Both the position numbers and the translations under genes were made by a program. Below the pieces are notes generated by a model. The model did not search any database. It saw only the letters and a list, made by a program, of their open reading frames with translations, and had not been told where the DNA came from. A DNA stretch of 9,577 bases from Bacillota bacterium (GTDB lineage Bacteria > Bacillota > UBA4882 > UBA8346). How positions within the stretch are numbered: the first letter of the stretch is position 1; each line of letters starts with the position of its first letter. The stretch covers positions 1,438-11,014 of the forward strand of contig DNPP01000273.1 in assembly GCA_003501365.1 (NCBI GenBank), written 5' to 3'. Below, piece by piece: positions 5,632 through 9,577 of the stretch.

Positions 5632-7353
5632 TCACGCCCAATGGGAATCTAAATATTCTTTTAAATACTTCTCGATTTCGCCAACGGTCCGAAACTCCAT
5701 GACATCCTTTGCAATTTGTTGCGCTGCCAGCCATGGTGTTTTACGGACTAACATCTTAATCTCCGGTAATACTGCCGGACTGACTGACAATTGATCGATG
5801 CCCATGCCCAAAAGCAGCAACGCGCCGGAGGGTTGACTTGCCATTTCACCACATACCGAGACCGTTTTGCCATACTGATGTGCTTTTTGAATGACCTGAA
5901 CAATTAATTGCAATACTGCCGGATGATTCATTTGATATAAATGGGCCAATTTAGGATTTAAGCGATCAACGGCCAAGGTATACTGAACCAAATCATTGGT
6001 CCCGATACTAAAGAAGTCGACCTCCGCCGCTAAGTTCCCGGCTAAAATCGCAGCGGCCGGTATCTCCACCATAATTCCCACCGGTATATTGGGATCAAAA
6101 TCAATTCCGTCAGCAGTGAGCTCCCGAGTTACTTGCTGTATTATCGTTTTAGCCTGCCGGATTTCTTCCAGGGAAGTCACCATCGGGAACATTATTTTAA
6201 TTGGGCCACAAGCACTGGCCCGTATGATAGCCCGGAGTTGTATCCGAAATAATTCCGGTTGCTGCAAACATATCCGTAAGGCGCGATACCCCAGAAACGG
6301 ATTTTCTTCATCAGGGATGCCCAAATAATCTGCTCGCTTATCGCCGCCAACATCCATAGTCCGCAATACCACCGGCTTACCAGCCAATCCAGTAACAACC
6401 GTTTGATAGGCTCCAAACTGCTCGGCTTCGGTTGGAGCCGCCGAACGGCCAAGATAAAGAAACTCCGTGCGAAACAAGCCAATTCCATCGGCACCGGCAG
6501 CTAACACTTCATTAACCTCAGAGGGATGGGCCAAATTAGCATTAAGAATCAAGCGGTGCCCATCTGGTGTTACAGCAGGCTGATCGACTTCTGCCTGGAA
6601 TTGCTGCTGGCGAAGCCTAAAATGTTCCTTCAATTGTGAGGCCTTAGCCCATTCAGTTGTAGTGGATTTGATCCGGACCTCTCCTGTGGTTCCGTTAATG
6701 ATTAAGGGCTCACCATTGGCAATAGTGCAAGTAGTCAAATCTACACAACCTACCACAGCGGGAATTCCCATCGCCCTAGCCATAATAGAAGCATGGGACG
6801 TAGATGCGCCCTTGCGGGCAACCAACCCTTTTATATTTTGGCGATCGAATGCCGCAATCTCCGACGGCATAAACTCATCGGCTAAAAGAATCGTTTCCGG
6901 CGGCAGAGTTTTTAGATTAAGCGGCTTTTTCCCCTGCAAATTTGCAATGACTCTACTGCCGATATCCTCAATGTCCGCCGCCCGTGCTTGAAAATAGGGA
7001 TCCGGCATATTCGTAAAGAGTTGACGGTATTGCTCGATAACCATCCGCACGGCTTTCGTTGCACCCATGCCATTTTGACTGATTTGTTCTTGGATAGCCG
7101 CCAAAAATTCCGGATCTTCCAGCATGCTGATATGAGCTTGAAAAACCTCAATTTCCACCAAGGATGCCGAAGTAGCGTCGATGAATAGGGTTTTAATTTG
7201 TTGGCGCGAGGATTCCAACGCCTGCTGTAATCGGGCAATTTCCGTTGTTGGATTGAACGAGCTAACCCCGGTTTCATCTGGTTCTTCTGTCTCACGGTTC
7301 AACCAAAGTGCATAGCCCAGCCCGATTCCATTAGCTCCGCTAATACCGAACAT
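5632..7353 (-). CDS. ptsI: PTS Enzyme I (phosphoenolpyruvate-protein phosphotransferase)
   Basis: Cytosolic PTS entry enzyme: it takes phosphate from PEP onto a histidine and passes it to HPr. The product is 573 residues, the normal length. In order it shows the N-terminal helical HPr-binding region; the phosphohistidine domain with His187 in STSHASIMARAMGIPAVVG; the linker; and the PEP-binding barrel with GIGLFRTEFLY, TMDVGGDK, NPFLGYRALR, MVEIPAA, FSIGTNDLVQYTLAVDR and the proton donor Cys501 in SVCGEMA. I chose ATG 7353 (MFGISGANGIG) because AGGGGTGA lies just upstream and begins inside the ptsH stop region; an in-frame ATG at 7389 would add 12 residues overlapping ptsH. The loop before the active histidine reads KGASTSH, where GGRTSH is typical. 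It is translationally close-packed with ptsH and probably co-transcribed with it. Confidence 0.96.
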   Translation of the reverse strand: MFGISGANGIGLGYALWLNRETEEPDETGVSSFNPTTEIARLQQALESSRQQIKTLFIDATSASLVEIEVFQAHISMLEDPEFLAAIQEQISQNGMGATKAVRMVIEQYRQLFTNMPDPYFQARAADIEDIGSRVIANLQGKKPLNLKTLPPETILLADEFMPSEIAAFDRQNIKGLVARKGASTSHASIMARAMGIPAVVGCVDLTTCTIANGEPLIINGTTGEVRIKSTTTEWAKASQLKEHFRLRQQQFQAEVDQPAVTPDGHRLILNANLAHPSEVNEVLAAGADGIGLFRTEFLYLGRSAAPTEAEQFGAYQTVVTGLAGKPVVLRTMDVGGDKRADYLGIPDEENPFLGYRALRICLQQPELFRIQLRAIIRASACGPIKIMFPMVTSLEEIRQAKTIIQQVTRELTADGIDFDPNIPVGIMVEIPAAAILAGNLAAEVDFFSIGTNDLVQYTLAVDRLNPKLAHLYQMNHPAVLQLIVQVIQKAHQYGKTVSVCGEMASQPSGALLLLGMGIDQLSVSPAVLPEIKMLVRKTPWLAAQQIAKDVMEFRTVGEIEKYLKEYLDSHWA

Positions 7354-7363
7354 CTTATCACCC

Positions 7364-7627
7364 CTACTCTTGATTAGCCGATTGTTCAAAAAATTTAACC
7401 AATTCCATCATAACATCCGTCTCGTTTTCACCAGTTACCTGTAATATAACTGTATCGCCGGACATGATGCCTAAGCTCAATATCGCCAACAGGCTCTTGG
7501 CGTTGGCTTTTTTGTCACCTTTCAATAGATAAATCTGCTCAGAATATTGTTTAGCCAAATTAACCAAGGATGTGGCAGGACGGGCATGAAGTCCGATTTT
7601 ATTTTGAAATACAAACTGTTTTTCCAT
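7364..7627 (-). CDS. ptsH: HPr, phosphocarrier protein of the PTS
   Basis: An 87-residue HPr that carries phosphate from Enzyme I to sugar-specific EIIA proteins. The active-site His14 lies in IGLHARPA. Ser45 lies in KKANAKSLLAILSLG and corresponds to the HPr kinase/phosphorylase target of Firmicutes, so this is a full HPr rather than a Crh-like protein lacking the histidine. I prefer ATG 7627 (MEKQFVFQNK), the typical HPr start, with AAGGGA 12 nt upstream. ATG 7648 and ATG 7636 are in frame, would add 7 or 4 residues, and have poorer upstream sites. The ptsH stop lies 10 nt before the ptsI start. Phosphorylation on the serine would make it a CcpA corepressor, which matters given the cre-like site at 1764-1777. 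Confidence 0.95.
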   Translation of the reverse strand: MEKQFVFQNKIGLHARPATSLVNLAKQYSEQIYLLKGDKKANAKSLLAILSLGIMSGDTVILQVTGENETDVMMELVKFFEQSANQE

Positions 7628-7656
7628 TTTGATAACCATTCCCTTCATTGTACTTC

Positions 7657-7683
7657 AAGCAAAAAGGCTGAGAGAGATAGCCT
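7657..7683 (-). terminator. Weak stem-loop between yhfW and ptsH
   Basis: On the minus strand AGGCT (7683-7679) and AGCCT (7669-7665) form a 5-bp stem with a 9-nt loop, followed by TTTTTGCTT. It lies within the 60-bp gap between the yhfW stop and the ptsH start. Such a short stem would at most terminate partially, which could set different levels for the pts genes and the upstream genes. Confidence 0.3.
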
Positions 7684-7687
7684 ACCC

Positions 7688-8905
7688 TCAAATGCAAGCA
7701 ATTTTACGGAACATCGGCCAAAAACTGGTTCCGTATTCCGGTGGAGCGACTCCGAAGATCTCCGCTACAGTGGCTCCAATATCCGATAATGTCGAACGTT
7801 CACCAAGGCTCACCGCGGGAAGATTTTTGCCGTATACGAATAAAACTGCCTTTTCGCGGGTGTGATGCGCATGTCCGATCATGGGATCATTGCCATGGTC
7901 ACCGGTGACAAAGAGCACGTCCCGGGGTCCCATGGTTTGAAAGACAGACGCTAAATAGCGATCGACAATTTTTAATTTATCGGCATACCGGCGCACATCC
8001 TCGGAATGACCTGCCAAATCAGTTTCCTGAACATTGGCCATGATCAATCCATCATCCGGTGTAGCCATGGCCTTTAATAATTTTTGAAGCACCGCTTCGG
8101 TATCGATCTCCGGTTGATACACCGCGCCATTACAATCAATAATATCGGCAGCCTTTCCAATCAACGTAACTGAATATCCGACTTTTTTCAAAATTGAGGT
8201 GACTTGAGTCTCCGGAGTGATTCCGTATCCCAAATGGCGCACCATATACCCTTTTTGATATACACCGGATTTCGGACAATTGATGCCCACGATATCCGGA
8301 GCAATAATCTCTGCTGCATCAAGGATTCCTTGGATGCTAATTCTCTCTCCACCCAGCACGATTACTCGGCCGACCTGGACATGGTTACGGACAATCGCTC
8401 CAATCTCCAGCTCTTTCTCAAAAGAGATATTGTCCAAAGGCGCAGTCACGTTATAATTTAATTTAACATCCGCTTCGATATTATCAGCCACGGTCACCAA
8501 ACCATCCACTAATAAAAAAGGATGAAGCGGATCGGGAATCGTCACGATATGCCCGGCTTTGAGCAATTCCGTCCTCACGATATCGATATATTCCTTGAAG
8601 GGTTTTGCTATTGCCGGTCTGGGTTTTGAGCCGATAATCTCTTGATGCCCTTGATAGGTATCGGCCCCCATATGGGCTAAATTGGATGAACCGTAACTGC
8701 CGATAAGCCGTACCGGTTTGCGCAAATTGTTACTGGATACGATATAACCGGCTCCCAGCGACTCTAAATTGGGAAAATTTATGTCGGTCGCAAATTCAGT
8801 TACATGCTTTAAGGTATTTGCCCCGTGATCCTGTTTGCGAACCATTCCTACATCGGCCATTTCCCCAGCACCCAGACTGTCAATCACCAAAATAATTATT
8901 TTCAT
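7688..8905 (-). CDS. yhfW: YhfW-type phosphopentomutase-like metalloenzyme (alkaline phosphatase superfamily)
   Basis: A 405-residue alkaline-phosphatase-superfamily protein of the phosphopentomutase branch. Two-metal ligands can be followed: Asp9 (VIDSLGAGE), the candidate phosphate-accepting Thr83 (ADTYQGHQE), Asp296 and His300 (DLAGH), Asp336 and His337 (TGDHGND), and His348 (HHTRE). DeoB moves phosphate between C1 and C5 of ribose or deoxyribose. From memory, DeoB has KDT(P/M)(S/T)GHWE where this protein has ADTYQGHQE, and its Asp-His metal spacing is one residue longer, so this is not a plain DeoB. Its adjacency to a YhfX homologue matches E. coli yhfW, annotated there only as a putative mutase. 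The start at 8905 is supported by an AGAGTGA site. It lies 27 bp after the YhfX-type gene and 60 bp before ptsH. The substrate is unknown; a phosphorylated pentose-like compound is a reasonable guess. Confidence 0.82.
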   Translation of the reverse strand: MKIIILVIDSLGAGEMADVGMVRKQDHGANTLKHVTEFATDINFPNLESLGAGYIVSSNNLRKPVRLIGSYGSSNLAHMGADTYQGHQEIIGSKPRPAIAKPFKEYIDIVRTELLKAGHIVTIPDPLHPFLLVDGLVTVADNIEADVKLNYNVTAPLDNISFEKELEIGAIVRNHVQVGRVIVLGGERISIQGILDAAEIIAPDIVGINCPKSGVYQKGYMVRHLGYGITPETQVTSILKKVGYSVTLIGKAADIIDCNGAVYQPEIDTEAVLQKLLKAMATPDDGLIMANVQETDLAGHSEDVRRYADKLKIVDRYLASVFQTMGPRDVLFVTGDHGNDPMIGHAHHTREKAVLFVYGKNLPAVSLGERSTLSDIGATVAEIFGVAPPEYGTSFWPMFRKIACI

Positions 8906-8932
8906 TAGGATTCACTCTTTTTTATTGCTTCA

Positions 8933-9577
8933 TTATACATACAGATTGCCATGTGCATCATAAATTCCGGTGATTCGGGGATGATTGGCTGCGATACCTT
9001 CCACCAGAACCACTTTGGCCCTGGTGACAAAGATTTGGGTCCGGAACGAAAAAATCACGGTATCTCCGATATGAACCGGTTGCTCATCTGTAATCAAAGT
9101 ACCGTAATAATCAATGACCTCCGGAGGTAGGGGTTGGCAGACTAATTTATGATTTAAAATCCGGTCAGGATCTGTTGCAACCAGCGCCTTTTGAATATTG
9201 GAACGGGAATAAAAACCACCGCCGAAACAAAAGGCTTTCCCAGCTCCCACATGAGAGACTTCTGAAACATATACCAACGCCGGTATCTCCGGTTGAATGG
9301 AATGGGCATGAAGCGGAGTGGTCCCTAAAAGGGCATGTCCGGGTTCGCCATGAGTTATTCCGGATTGGGCCAGTAACGGTATGGTTGCGCACGATGTGCC
9401 ACTGGGGCCGTTCACCTGGGTTATTTCTATTCCAAGCCCGGTTAAGATTTGTTTTGCCGCCGCCAAAGTCTGCATATTCGAAGTAGGCTTAAATTCTCCA
9501 CTCGCTCCATCCAATAACAGACAAGGAAATGAAGTTATCCCGACAATGTGAATGGTGGAAAACTTCATGATCTCCTG
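8933..9577 (-). CDS. yhfX: YhfX-type alanine-racemase-fold PLP protein, C-terminal part (5' end beyond window)
   Basis: The visible part is clearly related to the second half of E. coli YhfX (387 residues): segments such as GITSFPCLLLDG, GPSGTSCATIPLLAQSGITH, EPGHALLGTTP, YVSEVSH, FCFGGGFYSR, FRTQIFVTRAKVVLV and GIYDAHGNLYV fall in the same order. The family has a PLP barrel like alanine racemase plus a C-terminal beta domain. The PLP lysine should be in the N-terminal part, outside this window. The ATG at 9568 follows a CAGGAG sequence, but the frame is open to the window edge and the family needs about 170 more residues upstream, so I treat this ATG as internal and the gene as partial. The reaction is unknown; racemisation or epimerisation of an amino-acid-like compound is the family guess. 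It heads the run yhfX-yhfW-ptsH-ptsI. Confidence 0.85.
   Translation of the reverse strand, partial: QEIMKFSTIHIVGITSFPCLLLDGASGEFKPTSNMQTLAAAKQILTGLGIEITQVNGPSGTSCATIPLLAQSGITHGEPGHALLGTTPLHAHSIQPEIPALVYVSEVSHVGAGKAFCFGGGFYSRSNIQKALVATDPDRILNHKLVCQPLPPEVIDYYGTLITDEQPVHIGDTVIFSFRTQIFVTRAKVVLVEGIAANHPRITGIYDAHGNLYV

Noticed and set aside
7688..8905. Annotation as deoB, ordinary phosphopentomutase
   Set aside because: The fold fits, but the GHQE motif, the shorter metal-ligand spacing and the YhfX neighbour fit the YhfW-type branch better.
9175..9486. 103-residue plus-strand open frame opposite the YhfX-type gene
   Set aside because: It lies wholly antisense to a gene with clear homology and has no family features of its own.
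9559..9577. ATG 9568 with CAGGAG upstream as the true start of the YhfX-type gene
   Set aside because: The frame is open to the window edge and the family requires an N-terminal PLP barrel half of roughly 170 more residues, so the apparent ribosome site is probably coincidental.

Overview
The window looks like part of a low-GC Firmicute (Bacillota) chromosome, possibly a Clostridia or Negativicutes-type lineage. The reasons are strong AGGAG-type ribosome sites, an HPr that carries both the PTS histidine and the HPr-kinase serine, and a near-perfect CcpA cre motif inside a promoter. The assignment below phylum is inference. No rRNA, tRNA, CRISPR array or insertion sequence is visible.

Left half, plus strand (about 1-5196): a sugar-catabolism cluster. 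A PfkB/1-phosphofructokinase-type kinase (50-988) is followed, after an intercistronic hairpin, by a FucA-like class II aldolase (1061-1666). A 298-bp regulatory gap then holds an 18-bp palindrome, a TTGACA/TATTAT promoter with a cre-like motif between its -35 and -10 boxes, and a possible 18-codon leader ORF overlapping a stem. It leads into a DeoR-type regulator (1965-2744) and a rhamnulokinase-type FGGY kinase (2758-4230), closed by a clear intrinsic terminator at about 4274-4300. The likely logic is that a ketose is phosphorylated at C1 by the FGGY kinase, cleaved by the aldolase to DHAP plus an aldehyde, and controlled by the DeoR protein and carbon catabolite repression. No isomerase or transporter is in view, so the sugar is unknown. 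A PHP-domain metallophosphoesterase (4345-5196) follows the terminator.

Right half, minus strand (about 5159-9577): genes read from the right edge leftwards. They are a YhfX-type PLP-fold protein (its N-terminal part lies outside the window), a YhfW-type phosphopentomutase-like metalloenzyme, ptsH (HPr), ptsI (Enzyme I), and a decayed SIS-domain sugar-isomerase gene that has lost an internal segment and its whole second domain. This remnant meets the PHP gene tail-to-tail with an overlap and probably marks a rearrangement scar. yhfW and yhfX are adjacent in E. coli in a poorly characterised operon; here they sit directly upstream of the general PTS phosphocarrier genes, which is the most interesting association in the window.

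The two halves may be linked in regulation. HPr phosphorylated on its regulatory serine is the CcpA corepressor in Firmicutes, and a cre-like site lies in the deoR-kinase promoter.
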